A DNA stretch of 64,000 bases from Ligustrum vulgare (lineage: Eukaryota; Streptophyta; Magnoliopsida; Lamiales; Oleaceae). Both the position numbers and the translations under genes were made by a program. The stretch is from NCBI GenBank assembly GCA_963555705.1, contig OY743182.1:53076592-53140591 (forward strand), given 5' to 3'. The notes under the pieces were generated by a model. The model made no database searches and was not told the origin of the DNA. It was given only the letters and a program-made list of their open reading frames with translations. Of this stretch, positions 1 through 11,499 are shown piece after piece (position 1 is the stretch's first letter; each line of letters opens with the position of its first letter).

Positions 1-860
1 TCTTCGAGTAAATTTGAAAGGCAGTCTTGGATCAACGGGGTTAGTGACATTTATTCTCAATTATTTTTCATACTTGTAAGTAAAAAAATGTATATATATT
101 TAGGTATAAGCACGTAAAGATCAAATAGTTAAAATATTTAGCATTTTAATTTGTGAAATAGTTATATATGATATCTGTCATCAGTGGCTTTTTAAAGTCC
201 CTAATACTTTCCTTGAACTGTATTTAACCAAAGTAATTAACAATTAAACTAAATATAATCCCAATTCATTGGAATTTATAAAAAAAAGTGTTTACAAAAT
301 TACAACCATATATAAATAGTAATAAACATATGTCAAAAACTTTTGGGAAGATAAGTGTATATATCTTTAAGTATAAGTGTACCATATAATGGATTGACGG
401 CTATATATTCCAAATCACCGTCTGCAAAAATATCAATTTCATTTTTTTTTAATTTTATCACATCTATCAAAATAAAACTTTTAAGCTGTGTTTGATTTCT
501 AAGTGGAAAACGTTTCCTCACCAAATAAGTAAAAAAAATATTTTTGGCTAAAGTATGTTTCAATTGGTTGTACCATAGAAAATATTTTCTAAGTCAGATT
601 TTCCAATCAAACAAACACAAAATGGTGAAAATATTTTTCATTATGTGAAATTTTCTAGATAAAACTAAGGCAATCAAACATATCCTTACATTTAATATTT
701 GATGTGATTTTAGAGACAATGTGTTTACATTAGCTCTCACTTGTGAGTTAGTATAAAAAAAATCAAGATATTTGATTTGACACTCAGAATGCATATTTTT
801 CAATTTTCAAAATAATAGTATAATTATAAAAAATATGAATAAAATTATATGCATAAAAAA
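1..860. other. AT-rich intergenic repeat debris
   Basis: I see no supportable gene here. Roughly 485-680 is palindromic in style, running from TGTGTTTGATT to AATCAAACA, and may be a decayed MITE. Bases 686-835 recur near 4.7 kb. Short open frames in this stretch are low-complexity and match nothing I recognise. Confidence 0.5.
686..835. repeat. Dispersed repeat, copy 1 (other copy about 4684-4845)
   Basis: About 150 bp aligns in the same orientation with 4684-4845. Shared anchors include TTTGATGTGATTTTA, a run around CTTGTGAGTT, and AGTATAATTAT near the end. The second copy lies in a Helitron remnant, so this copy may also be Helitron-derived. I cannot identify the family. Confidence 0.45.
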
Positions 861-2456
861 TGACACGACCCGCCCCGAATCACCCTAATGGACTCTAGAA
901 AAGGTGTGCGCCGATGATGGATGCCAGCTAAATGTCGGACCCACAACCAAGGCTGACTCTGATACTACCAATCATGTGCTAAATAATGAAAAATAATTTT
1001 ATTTCAAAACGAATGTGGGCCCAAACTGAATTTAAATGCTTTCAGTGAAACAATAACCTACACATGTCATACGAATGTAGCTCCAAAATCAACAGGCTCT
1101 TCAGGCTTTAGGAACTCAATTGTCACCTATTAAGAAAATTGTGGGAAAAATAATGAGTTGATAGCTCAGTGAGTGGAGAATTTCGAAGATAATCATACTT
1201 TCTCATTTATACATTTTTATCGAAAATCAAGTATACATCACTTAACAATTCACATAATAACATCATATCCTTTCACATCACATCATCAATAGTTTACTGT
1301 CAACATAGTATGTAATATCTACGTATGGCCATACTCTAATAAATCTCACCAAAATGTACCCACTGAATATAATCTGTAATTTGGTCTGCCTCATGGGCTA
1401 GTCTCAAGAGACATCCGATAATCAATTCTAAAACACGGCTAAGACCCCTCAGTGAACTATATCATACACGGTCAGACCGCCTCAGGGTAATATCATACCC
1501 GATCAAGACCCCTCAGTGCAGTATAGAACACGGTCAAAGCCCCTCAGTGAACTAGAAGAAGTATATAATCATGGGTACTTTTCGGTGGATTTCGATATTA
1601 CATTTATTTTCACAAATAATCATTTCACAAACTTTGTAATTCCACAAATTTCATATTCTCATAGTATTTCACAATAATCACGTAATTCGACAAATAAATC
1701 ACATAATCACGTTTAATGTAATTATATATGCAACTTATCAATATTTGAAAATAATTAAGTTTTTCCACTCACAGAACTATGTATCGAATTTGAACAAATT
1801 GATTGGTTGCCCTGATGTTCATGTTGCCTCCTGAAATAATAATAAACTTATTCGAGTAAATGCCCAATTTAGTTCAATTCAAATTTAATAATTAACATGG
1901 TATGATAACCATTTCACTTCCCCTGCTAATGTACTTCCATTTACTAATTAATAGTCACCTACTGTTGCACAAAAATCCATCTGTCAATGTATATAAATAT
2001 TACCATTTTTGTTCCAATTTTACAATAAAGTGACCAGAAACATTTCTTTCCTCTGCCAATTCGGTTGGCTGAATCAAGAGCCCAACACTTTTTCACTTTA
2101 CCTAAACGTACATACTGAATCTTCAATTCTCCATTTACCAATTCCTCTATATAGAAATCTATTTACAAAACCATTGTAAAAACAATAGTTCTCTGGCCAA
2201 GATTTCTAGATAACATATTGCATACAATAGCTCGAAAATAACTTCAAAAATGGAGAAATTTGACCTTAATCCTTAAATTAAATGTTTTAACATCATATAA
2301 ACCAAATAGAATCAAAGATTGAAGCTATAATTTACAAACCCACTTCACTTCCATTTCTCATTTATCTCAACTTCAACCTTAAACAAAATGATATAAATTA
2401 TTCCTTAATAACTTGCTTGCTTACCTCAAAATCTAGTTGGCCATCAAAGTCGAATC
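861..2456 (-). mobile_element. LTR-retrotransposon remnant, minus strand
   Basis: At 957-970 the plus strand reads CTCTGATACTACCA. Its complement resembles a tRNA-iMet primer-binding site with a small insertion. This places a 5' LTR to its right (from about 973) and a short internal piece to its left (861-956, rich in GACCCGCCCCG). The stretch around 1100-1800, with phrases such as GAGTTGATAGCTCAGTGAGTGG, looks like noncoding LTR sequence. The right boundary is not resolved. It may run to the solo LTR at 2457 and resume at 2995. No coding domain is visible. Confidence 0.4.
1434..1554. repeat. Short tandem repeat inside LTR remnant
   Basis: Three to four imperfect copies of a roughly 40-bp unit with the core ACACGGTCAAGACCCCTCAG. 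This is typical of tandem repeats in plant LTR U3 regions. Confidence 0.6.
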
Positions 2457-2994
2457 TGTTGGGAATTACACGTTGATTCCCTCTTCTTTAACCTACAGGA
2501 TCTTTTGATATTCAAGAATTAATTGAGCAACAAGAAAATAATAACAACAACGCAAAATTTCCGGATCGCCAAAGCCTTTCACTATATAATAAATTGTTAC
2601 AATTATATAGAATTTCACTCACCAACCCAATCCCATAGACTACCGAGAAAATACTAATAATAAACTTCTATCTAACCCAAGTTTCTACCCTTTGAATTAT
2701 CCCACAAAGAGTTCAAAAGAAACTATAAAGATAAAGCTCTACAATTCTCTCTAATTAGTCTCACATAAGATTCACAATATTATGGCTCCCTAAAACACAT
2801 ATTTATAGGTAAAAACAACCCCTAGAATATGTAGAATTCGTGTCTAAGTAAGTTTCCTTATTGAAGTAGAATACCAAAATAAAGTCTTTTATTTTCCTTT
2901 TCAGCTTGAACTTGGTCTCCCAGTTAACCACTTTAATAGGGAAATCAATTGTCCAAGATATTCTCATTCTTAATTTGGGTTAAATATCCTAACA
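2457..2994 (-). mobile_element. Solo LTR, Ty1/copia type
   Basis: A 538-bp segment with inverted termini TGTTGGGA and TCCTAACA (TG...CA), flanked on both sides by GAATC (2452-2456 and 2995-2999). The perfect 5-bp TSD and the lack of internal sequence make this a solo LTR left by LTR-LTR recombination. A TATA-box-like CCTATAAATATG lies on the minus strand near 2805. The minus-strand 5' end TGTTAGGATATTTAA is typical of plant copia LTRs, so the orientation is minus. Confidence 0.85.
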
Positions 2995-3788
2995 GAATCC
3001 TCGTTTTCTCCTCTTCATTTTTTTTCCTTCTTTCTTTCTTTCTTCTCTTGTTTTCGTTTCTGGCTACATCACGTATTCAACCTCTGTTTGTATATATCCT
3101 CAAAGAATTGATAAAGCTATCACTTATCCTCTTATTTTAATGGATAACTATAGGGTAATTACAACTTAGGCCTCAAACTTCCATACAATAAAATATTGAG
3201 TCCTTGACTTCCAATAATTGTAAACTAAATATTTAAATTTCTATTTTCTATTATCTCAACCCTCAAACTTTTGTAATTTCAACCATAGTCCTAATAAAAT
3301 CATTTATTCAACTTAGTCCTTATTTGACTCGACCAATTGAATATTTGACTTCGACTAAATAATTTCTTGACTTTTGACTAGTGCAAAAACGAGTTATCAC
3401 AAAAAAAAAAAAAAAAAAAAGTACTCACTATATTTTCAATATTTATTTATTTAGTTCAAATATGGTTTTAAATTTTTTTAAATTGTAAATTTATCAATAT
3501 TTAAATTCTTATATATACTTATGATTTTAAGTTTAATTATTAGAATTTTATAATTATAACATAATTATACATTTTAACCTTAAGGTAATAATTTAAATTT
3601 AAAAGAATTAGTTTGAACACACACACACACATATATATATATAATGACACACATTTGTTACTAACCTTTATTGATACCAACTTTTATTAATTACATTTTT
3701 TTTGAGCAAAAGTTTCCTAATTTAGAAAGAATTTTGGGCGGGAAAGTGTGTGCGTAAAATGGTGACGGTTATCATATTATTATATATA
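2995..3788. other. Noncoding repeat-derived stretch
   Basis: No gene is visible. It contains a pyrimidine-rich run (3000-3060), phrases such as AACTTAGGCCTCAAACTT typical of noncoding plant repeats, a 20-bp A tract (3401-3420) and a CA/TA microsatellite (3617-3643). Bases 3733-3788, read on the minus strand, resemble a Helitron 5' end with an internal CCCGCC motif, so a second Helitron may abut the next feature head to tail. Confidence 0.4.
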
Positions 3789-3902
3789 CTGGTATTACAC
3801 CCTTGCGATGCACGATCATTTGTTAAACATACCTTGTTGAAGCCCTCATTATATACAAAATGAGTTTTTTAATAGTGATTTTTTTGGAGAATATGTACTT
3901 AT

Positions 3903-4077
3903 GTCCCTGTTTAAGACCATTATTTCAAATAATGTTGTTTGTAACAGTGGGAGAATAAGTTTTTAAAAAGTAGGAATATTTTTGAAGTTATACCTAGATT
4001 ATTTTATTAATAGAATGTTAGTTGAAAATGAGTTTTAGAAAAATGAGGTTTTCAATAAAGGGTACCTAGTAGGGGCC
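3903..4077. mobile_element. Small MITE, related to 13501-13686
   Basis: About 175 bp, beginning around TCCCTGTTTAAGACC and ending around GGTACCTAGTAGGGGCC. It is an inverted relative of the segment at 13501-13686, with imperfect inverted ends CCCCTATTTGG-like. The ends resemble hAT-type MITEs, but I could not define a convincing 8-bp TSD. Confidence 0.4.
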
Positions 4078-4683
4078 AAATTTTTTACTAAGTGACTATA
4101 ATTATAATAGTTTAGAACTTGAATGACTTACTAAAAAAAAAAAAAACTCAATGATCATTTACATAACTATTTAATTCTAATGATTATTGACATAATTAAC
4201 TTTCCAAAATATAATTTCTAGATTATAAAATAAATTTATCTCTACTCGAATAACGGAATAGTACTATTAGAATTAGTACTAACTATCTTTTTATTTTATT
4301 TGATTTTATTTTGAGAATCACTAACTATCTTAATATAATATTTGATATTTAAATATTAAACAAATATTTTGTTTCATATTTACTTTAACATTACAAATTA
4401 AATACACGTGGTCTTATATTTAGATGAATGTAACAAATTAAGCAACCTGAATTGATCGAAATATGAAGTTGCAAAAATTATTCGAACTTAATTAAATTAC
4501 ATAAAAGTTGGATATCTATTATTTCTTTTAATTTGATAAGAAAAGAAACTCGAATTGAAATTAATTATCTATGACAAAATTAAATCTAGTTAAGAAATTA
4601 TAAATATCATTATAGGACTTAATAAAACAATTTTGAAATCGAAGGACATTGAGAAAAAAGTAAAAGGTATAAAAGAATTTTTT

Positions 4684-4845
4684 TACCTTTAATCTTTGAT
4701 GTGATTTTAAGGACGAAATGTTTACAGTTGATTCTAGCTTGTGAGTTTGTATTAAATTTCTTATTGAGATATTCGATTTGATATCCATATTGAATATTTT
4801 TTGATTTCAAAATCACAGTATAATTATCAAAAGTATTCTCATTCA
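4684..4845. repeat. Dispersed repeat, copy 2 (other copy about 686-835)
   Basis: Aligns in the same orientation with 686-835, sharing TTTGATGTGATTTTA and the GTATAATTAT anchor. It lies inside the degenerate Helitron 3789-4944. Confidence 0.45.
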
Positions 4846-4948
4846 TTGAAATACTTCTATTTTAGAAAAGACAGTTTAGGCGGGATAAGTTTCAAAACAT
4901 GTTTTTAAGAAGTGTCTTACTTTTATATATGATAAAGATATAGATTAA

Positions 4949-5598
4949 GAGCATCTCCAATGCATAACGTGGATTGGGGCAGATGTGGCGATAAAATAGA
5001 CGGACTTCTAGAGAACGTGGATAAATAAACAGAGTTGTTCAAAATTTATTCTCCAATGGTGCTTTCTATATTTCAATAATATTGATTATGTTGCATTTTT
5101 TTATAATAAAATTAAAATTAATTACACATTATCTCTAATTTACTACAGAGTCCAAAAGAAACTAATTTATACCATACAACTTAATTGGGCCACGTCCTTA
5201 TCCACAGTAATTAAGCCTCTGTTTGGTAAAGTGTTGAAAAACATGTTTTTAAACAACACAATTCTCCAAATTATTTTTTAACTACAAACATTTTCTCTCT
5301 CCATTTTTCAACCATACATTTTACCTCGAAAACATAAAAAAACATGTTTTTAAACAAAAAAATTTTAACAAACAGATCATAAATAATTATAAAATAAAAA
5401 ATTAATGCTGAGTCAGAATGTCTCACGAAGCGTCTAGATGTAGACGGAACACTCCACAATGTCTATTTTTTTCAGCGTCATGTCAGTCTAACATCATAAT
5501 CCACGTTGTACATTGGAGAGAGATTTATATCATATTCCCTCTATTTGCTTACGTGTCAAGCGTATTTTTCCAATCCACGGAATGCATTGGAGATGCTC
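4949..5598. mobile_element. PIF/Harbinger-type MITE
   Basis: The termini are inverted repeats of about 30 bp: GAGCATCTCCAATGCATAAC on the left and its near complement ending TGCATTGGAGATGCTC on the right. They are flanked by TAA on both sides (4946-4948 and 5599-5601). The TAA TSD and GAGCATCTCCAA-type ends fit a Tourist-like, non-autonomous PIF/Harbinger element of 650 bp. The middle (about 5212-5400), with repeated AAAACATGTTTTTAAACAA, looks like a second small nested insertion. Open frames inside the element are not genes. Confidence 0.75.
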
Positions 5599-5601
5599 TA
5601 A

Positions 5602-5784
5602 GCATTGTGTTTCTTCATCCAGAGTATTTTTCGAGTTTTTTGATTTTAACCCATTTACAACTTCTTCAAAAGAGGAACGTTCAGTCATTTCAATTGTTTC
5701 TCCAGAAACCAAGGCAAATTCAGTTAGGTTCAATTTATATCTAGGATTATGCTTTATTTGCCTTCTCTCCCTATCTCTAACCAA
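5602..5784 (-). pseudogene. Copia pol remnant (linker before reverse transcriptase)
   Basis: The minus-strand reading contains VRDRERRQIKHNPRY followed by an acidic stretch and SFEEVVNGLKSK, then DEETQCLE. This order matches the region between integrase and reverse transcriptase in plant Ty1/copia polyproteins, where the host protein would continue into the RT finger. The frame is cut at 5599-5601 by the Harbinger-type MITE, whose TSD abuts it. No complete domain is present, so this is a small relic. Confidence 0.55.
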
Positions 5785-6526
5785 CTAATAGTCTGCAAGA
5801 GAAGTATCTTCCGCAGAAGGAATATGATTCTTAAGTTCAGATCCAGTGTGAAGTTGATTTAAGATGTTTTACTCAATTTCAGTTTCATCTTCTTCGTGTA
5901 AATGGGTAACATTCTCAGCTTAAAAATAACACATGCAGTTGTTCACCCAGTTCAACTGGAGCTTACATCTGGGAGGCTTAGAGATCAACACGTTCACTAG
6001 TACGAAAAACAACCATCCAGATAGAGTATAGTTCAAGAAACCAATACAAACATAGATTTTTCCATAGATCCTTCAGATCTCATAAATTTGAACCCAATAA
6101 ACCTACCTACCACACAAAATTCTATAAGGTAAGTATAGAACCAAAACAGCCAAACATTCAGGCTTACAAAACATTGTAGCAGGATGATTTTACAATGGTT
6201 AACTCAGGCTTCTACTAACTTAGAAATTAGAAGAACCAGAATAAAAGAACTGCCCAGAAAGAGAGAGTCCAGAGAGTTCTGTAAAAATGAAAAGATCCTA
6301 CTAACAAAAGTCAAAGCAAGCATACCACTTCAAAGTTCGCACCAAGGCAAGTAATAAATCTATGTCGTAGATCAAGTATTGGACGGTTCAAATCATCTCC
6401 AAACTAGTACAAATCCAAATGAATTTTGGATAACCAATCAGAAACCAAGCGTCCAAGAATAATGCCCAAATTACCCTTACTATAGCGTGTTTTGGGAAAC
6501 ACATTTCTAAAAATTCATTTGTATTA
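5785..6526. other. Stretch without recognisable gene
   Basis: The first 60-100 bases may continue the copia relic on the minus strand. The remainder is unique-looking AT-rich sequence, and I see no ORF, RNA gene or element ends that I can support. Confidence 0.4.
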
Positions 6527-6832
6527 CTTCCTCCGTCCCAAAAAGATAGTCCTACGGTTATTTTAAGAAATAGTAGTTATATAGTTAGGGTATTAAATTT
6601 ATCAATATTTTCCATTTATACCCTTTATCCCTTATTAAGTGACTCACTTCGTTTTCAACAAAAAATTTGAAAATGCAATAGTTAAGTAGTTGGTTTGTAT
6701 TGTACCAAGATACATTAAATAAGGGTATATGTGGAAATCAAAAATTTAATACATGCTAAATATGAAAACAAGACTATCTTTTTGGAACAAACAAAAATAG
6801 TATACAAGACTATCTTTTTGGGACGGAGGGAG
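6527..6832. mobile_element. Stowaway MITE (Tc1/mariner type)
   Basis: The termini are CTTCCTCCGTCCCAAAAAGA on the left and the complement of CTCCCTCCGTCCCAAAAAGA on the right, flanked by TA (6525-6526 and 6833-6834). The CTCCNTCCGTCCCA ends and TA TSD are hallmarks of plant Stowaway elements. The right TIR segment (AAGACTATCTTTTTGG) is duplicated internally about 40 bp upstream. At 306 bp it is noncoding. Confidence 0.9.
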
Positions 6833-6834
6833 TA

Positions 6835-7742
6835 GAAGTTTTCTTGTGGAGACCATATTGTAATATGGTTAGAACTTGTTACTACAAAAAGTGTCTAAAA
6901 TGGAGAAAATAGGGTAAGATGTGTTTATGACTATCCAAGATTCTATATGTGTAATTTAAGTTTTCATACTCAAAAATCTATTTTAGTTCTATCAATTGTC
7001 GGAAAATTTTCTCGAAATTATTTTGAATGTCAAGGGAAATTTTTTAGGATTCCATTGTAAGTATAATCCCTTATATCGAAAGTAATATAATCAATATAAC
7101 TAAGGGATGTACACACATGTTAGTATGGGTTCACCGTCATTGTGAAAGCTACATCTACTTTGTGATCATAAGTTTTCTTATAATGGAGAACAAGATTACA
7201 AAGTTTCATGCATCTCACCCTCTCTCTAGCTACCTAATTTGTTTCATCTTGGGAGCTTTTGCAATCGAGGGCTAAGTGTACAATATGAGTAGGCTCCGCA
7301 GTCCAATAATTGGTCAAGGAAAGGAGGGGGTTCTGCTGAAGCTCATCATGTATTGGTACGAAAATAAAATTGTTGTCATTCAGTCATTCAAAATAACCTT
7401 TGCTGTTATTGTGTCATTTTAGCCATGTATCACCGATAGCTGAACTATTATTTATATCATAGAAATCGAAGTTTATTGTGTATATAAAGTGTGAGGGCTG
7501 TGTGAACTCAATCAAGAATAAGTTGCAAGTGATGACTATGAGAAACATCATGGTAATAGAAGTTATCATTTGCTTAAAGTGATGAGGATTATGACCGTGT
7601 CTATAATAAATGTTAAGACTTTCTTCCTCTTATTTGTCTTGCTCATTTTTTCTTATGTGGATTATTAACTATCGAATATGGTAACTACGAGTCATAACCG
7701 GATACCATTTTCAATATGAACCTAGTTTCAAAAAGAAGTTTA
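6835..7742. other. Stretch without recognisable gene
   Basis: Apparently unique AT-rich sequence. No ORF of interest, no RNA gene and no element ends were seen. Confidence 0.4.
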
Positions 7743-8116
7743 TGATAAGATCCTTGCTGCTAGAAGGTTACTGCTGCCTATTCTACTGATGATCACAAGA
7801 ATTAGTAGATAATAGATGTTGTAAATGGAGTAATATCTGATAGAAATTAGGATATGATACTATAAATTTGGAAGTATGTATATGCTGTAACTTTAAATAT
7901 TTATTATTGAATATGGAATCAATGGAAACAAACAACACAATTGCAAGAACAATTGCAAACTTTCTAGAGGCTTGCCTCTCCCCAAACATACGTCTATACC
8001 TATTTATACATATCCAAAATAAAAACCCCTCCCCTATTTATAAAATTGGTGTCGTACCTTATTTACAAAATTCTGTAGGTACCCTTCCTCCTATTTTAAT
8101 AGAACGGAACCTATCA
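7743..8116 (-). repeat. 3' LTR of outermost Ty3-type element
   Basis: Runs TGATAAGATCC...CCTATCA on the plus strand (TG...CA). The first ~95 bp match 25702-25795 (shared GATGTTGTAAATGGAGTAAT). The polypurine tract of the minus-strand element lies at about 8117-8135. Confidence 0.65.
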
Positions 8117-8788
8117 TTACTCCGCTCCCGAAATTCACCTTGATCTCAAGGCGAAGGTTGGGAAATGGTTGAATTCTAATTTAGTGTCAAGTCAAACAAT
8201 ATCCTTCACAGCAAGCACCCCCATGGTTGATCCCAAAAGGAGGCATTGTAACCCAATAACGTGGGTGAATGTACAAAATTGATTTACTACCACCAGTATG
8301 TCATCCATGCAAACTCCATAGTTGGTCGAAACCATCTTTGGAATTTTTAATTTTAATTGAACCAAGCTAGGGTAAATTGGTGGGTCCTCCCAAAATCAAA
8401 CACAAGAATAACTTTCTAAAGCATTGTTTTATCTTTTACTTCAATGGTCCTTCTATCAGTCAAACCTATGATAGAATTTAGGGAATGTTTCACTAATTAT
8501 CCCATTTTTTTCCCACACCTTCACCGCCATCTGGATCTGATCGCTTGGTGTCCTCAATAAACAAACACTGCAACTCCTGATTTGACTGAGGTATAACAAA
8601 GAAATTTTATTCGTGTGGGAAACCAAACCCTATGTCTCTCTTAGATTGTAATTCTAATTATGAGGTAATGATAGATTTGTTGATGGAAAGGAATATGTTA
8701 CCAGATTGCAGATTGGTGTGATTATGGTGCCATCCAATTAGTGGAACTTTTAGTTAACATGAGCCCAATCCTATGTGGGCCTATTTAA
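8117..8788 (-). other. 3' internal region of outermost Ty3-type element
   Basis: No intact ORF. The minus-strand reading toward the LTR contains CCTTGAGATCAAGGTGAA followed by the purine-rich PPT, a layout seen at the end of plant Ty3 polyproteins. The rest is noncoding or decayed. Confidence 0.35.
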
Positions 8789-8797
8789 TTGTTAAAT

Positions 8798-10483
8798 GGG
8801 AAATATACATAAATCAGGTGGTTACAATATACTATTTCATTTTTAAGAAATTGGTTTGAAATATTCAAAAATCAGGTCGCAATTAATATTTATATATATA
8901 TTAGATATTAGATTCCAATTATTATGCAAATATAGATCTTCCTTAAATCAAGGATTCAATTACAAATTTCCATTCCAAAACAAATCTCCCAATTTTGAAT
9001 GACTTTGATAACCGAAGAAAAGAAATCAACAAAGAATTCAACTACAACATTACCATATCAATATTATATCAATCACCTGGATGTCCCCAATTTTTTTCAC
9101 GTGACCTAAGAATGAACACGAATGAATGAATGTGATTTGAGAACGAACATGTGACCTGTGAATCGAACATGAAATTGACCTGTGAATCTGAACATGTGAC
9201 CTAAGAAGATCTGAAAATCTAAAACTATACTCAACGCAGTCAGTTCCATCGTGCCCCATTGTTCTATCACACCATTGTCCCTGTCACCTCCATCGTCTCT
9301 CTCCCTCAGTCTCCATTCACATGGAACAACTAATTACAAGTAAAACAACTCGGAAGACACAGATTGCATCAGCACCACTACCTCCAACACACCACCCCCA
9401 TCACTACCAACATCGTCTCCAACAAACACCCACAAAGGCACAAACGTCAACATGTGACCTGAGACAATCATGAACATATAACCTAAGATTTCGAAATGTG
9501 ACCTGAGACCATCAGCATTGGTGATGTGCGAGTGCAAAAACAGTCACACAGTGTAGAGGTCGCAAAACACAATTTTTTCAAGTCACATGGCTCAGGTCAG
9601 ATTTACATGGGAGATTTTAACCACCATTTTTATCCTGTCACAACCACCAATTTTCCCATCACAGCAACCATTTTCAAGGTCACAACCACAAGTAAACTAT
9701 AGGTCACATTTGTAATTTGAGGTCACAACTGTGCGAAATGTTAGCCGCCATCTCCTGAGCCACCAGCACGAATGAACTCTAGCTCGACATAGAGGCGCAC
9801 TGCAGGGATCCACCAGCCACCATCATCCTCAGCCACCAGCGCTACCAGCTCAAACGACATCCAATTCCGACAGAGATTTAGGAGACTCCAGTTGAAGCTG
9901 ATTTGAGCTCCTATGTGGCTGCGTGCTAAGCAGATCAGGACCTCTGAATCTTCGACTAGATCTTGTATCGGTGTCCTCAAACCCAACCCACACCACCAAC
10001 ACCTCACCACTACCCTCAATAGCGTGCCACCACCAGCCACTGCCACTACCGCTACCACCACCACAACGAGAGCCTCTTTCATTTAATCTCACCGCTATCA
10101 CCACCAATTATTGCTGCCACCATCGCCAAAACTACCGTAAACTTCAGTGGTGACGGTAACACCACACGACACCTTTGTACCTACGGATTTCAACGATGAT
10201 GAAAGCAACGCAATGAGGAGATGTTGTTGTCTTTTGATTTGTAGAAGGACAGGAACGCTGTGAACTACTGGTGGTGGGGTGAATTATAAATGGAAGAGGG
10301 ATTTATAATTGGGAAATTAGAATTAATGTTTAGGGTAGTTTAATTTAATTTAAGAATTATTAAAATTTAAAATATTTTATTAAATTTAAAATTTAAAATA
10401 ATGACCTGATTTTTGAAGGTTTATAAGTTTGATCTTATTTATGAATTTGGATCTTTAAAAGTAGGGGTGGGTGTAATTTCCAC
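8798..10483. mobile_element. Mutator-like element (MULE), non-autonomous
   Basis: The perfect 9-bp direct repeat TTGTTAAAT flanks the element at 8789-8797 and 10484-10492, as expected for Mutator-type insertion. The ends are imperfect long inverted repeats of about 100 bp: outer GGGAAATATACA against GTGGAAATTACAC, and an inner shared TTCAAAAATCAGGTC. The interior (about 9000-10280) is less AT-rich than the flanks. It has repeated motifs such as GAACATGTGACCT and a CAC/CCA-rich part near 9760-10120 that looks like UTR or low-complexity coding sequence of a host gene. No transposase was found. A Pack-MULE carrying a gene fragment is possible, but I recognise no protein. Confidence 0.7.
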
Positions 10484-10964
10484 TTGTTAAATTTCAGTCA
10501 TCATATCTTTAGGCTAATTTAGTACATGGCCCCACCTTTGAGGCTTGAGTATTCGAACTAGAGCCTGAATAGTTCGGTTCAACCCATTCACGAAGCTTCC
10601 TTACAAAACTTCCTCTTAATCATCTCTCTCTCCCTTTCCCACCCTTTTTTTTCTTCGGCGGTGGCAACCCTTGTGATGGGAAAATCAATTCAACTCCAGT
10701 AGAGACACCGATAATACCTTCTTCAGTTCGAATAACTTATTCATCGACAACTTCTCTATCTTGTTTGGTGGCACTGCAACTCTTTTTCTCTTTAAGTCGT
10801 GGACCCCGTTCGATTCCTTCACTTCTTCAAAGTAATTTGCAATTTCTCCAAAATTATTCATAGTTTTTTAGCTCATACGATCTGCTCCCATATCTCGTGC
10901 ACGTGAGAAACTAAAGTTCTAGTAATTCCTCCATACTCAGCACACCAGATTCTTCACCATCGAC

Positions 10965-11237
10965 CATGGATGACTTAAGGAATTTCTTTAACATCAAACT
11001 CCTCAGCTCCTCCCACATTTTCACACTTCAGATTCGATCTATCCATTCAAACCATGCCCAAGCTTCTCCATGAAAACAAGCCACAGCGGCCTTGACCTTT
11101 TTCCTCCCGACAAAAAATGACTCCTAGAAAAATATTCCTCCACTTTACACAACCATCAACCTAGATTTTCGCCATAGAATATTGATGTATTGAGTCTGCC
11201 TACTGAATCCAGTTAAGAATTACCAGCTTGATCTACT
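10965..11237 (-). pseudogene. Ty3-type gag relic
   Basis: The minus-strand reading shows KKVKAAVACFHGEAWAWFEW, then WEELRSLMLKKF after a frame change. That is the retrotransposon gag core (basic stretch, small-residue GEA, W-F/Y-W, then W-x-x-L...L..RF). It belongs to the outermost minus-strand element and is cut at 11238-11240 by the CACTA insertion. It resumes at 25587 for about 100 bp. Several stops and frameshifts interrupt it. Confidence 0.5.
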
Positions 11238-11499
11238 ACTCACTAGTACAGATTTTCCCCAAAAAAAAATAAAAAAAATAACAAACTATACTTCATTTTT
11301 TTTTTAAACAACATACACCTATAAAATGTCGGTGACATTTTTACAAATATGTTTTAACTTTATGCATCGATTGCTTAAGAACAATTGACGCATATAAATT
11401 ACTCTTAAAAAAGGCATCGATTTTAGGAGGAACGATGCCTATACACCATAAAAAGCATCGTTCCTTTCAAAAACTGACGCTCGATTATTGTCCAATTAA

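Larger units (their letters stand above)
3789..4944 (-). mobile_element. Degenerate non-autonomous Helitron
   Basis: On the minus strand this begins with TCTATATCTTTATC just after an A (A|TC insertion) and has a CCCGCC motif about 60 bp in. It ends near 3789 with a decayed hairpin (around CGTGCATCGCA) and CCAG where CTAG is expected. The ends parallel the better-preserved Helitron at 12400-15082. There is no Rep/helicase gene. The 3' end is imperfect, so the boundary is approximate. Confidence 0.45.

Noticed and set aside
5418..5788. Open frames over the MITE and copia relic on the plus strand
   Set aside because: They lie inside a MITE or antisense to a recognisable copia pol relic. Composition is not protein-like.
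9741..10153. Overlapping Gly/Val-rich and Pro/Thr-rich frames on both strands
   Set aside because: Produced by CCA/CAC repeats inside the MULE. No domain, and open on both strands because of composition.
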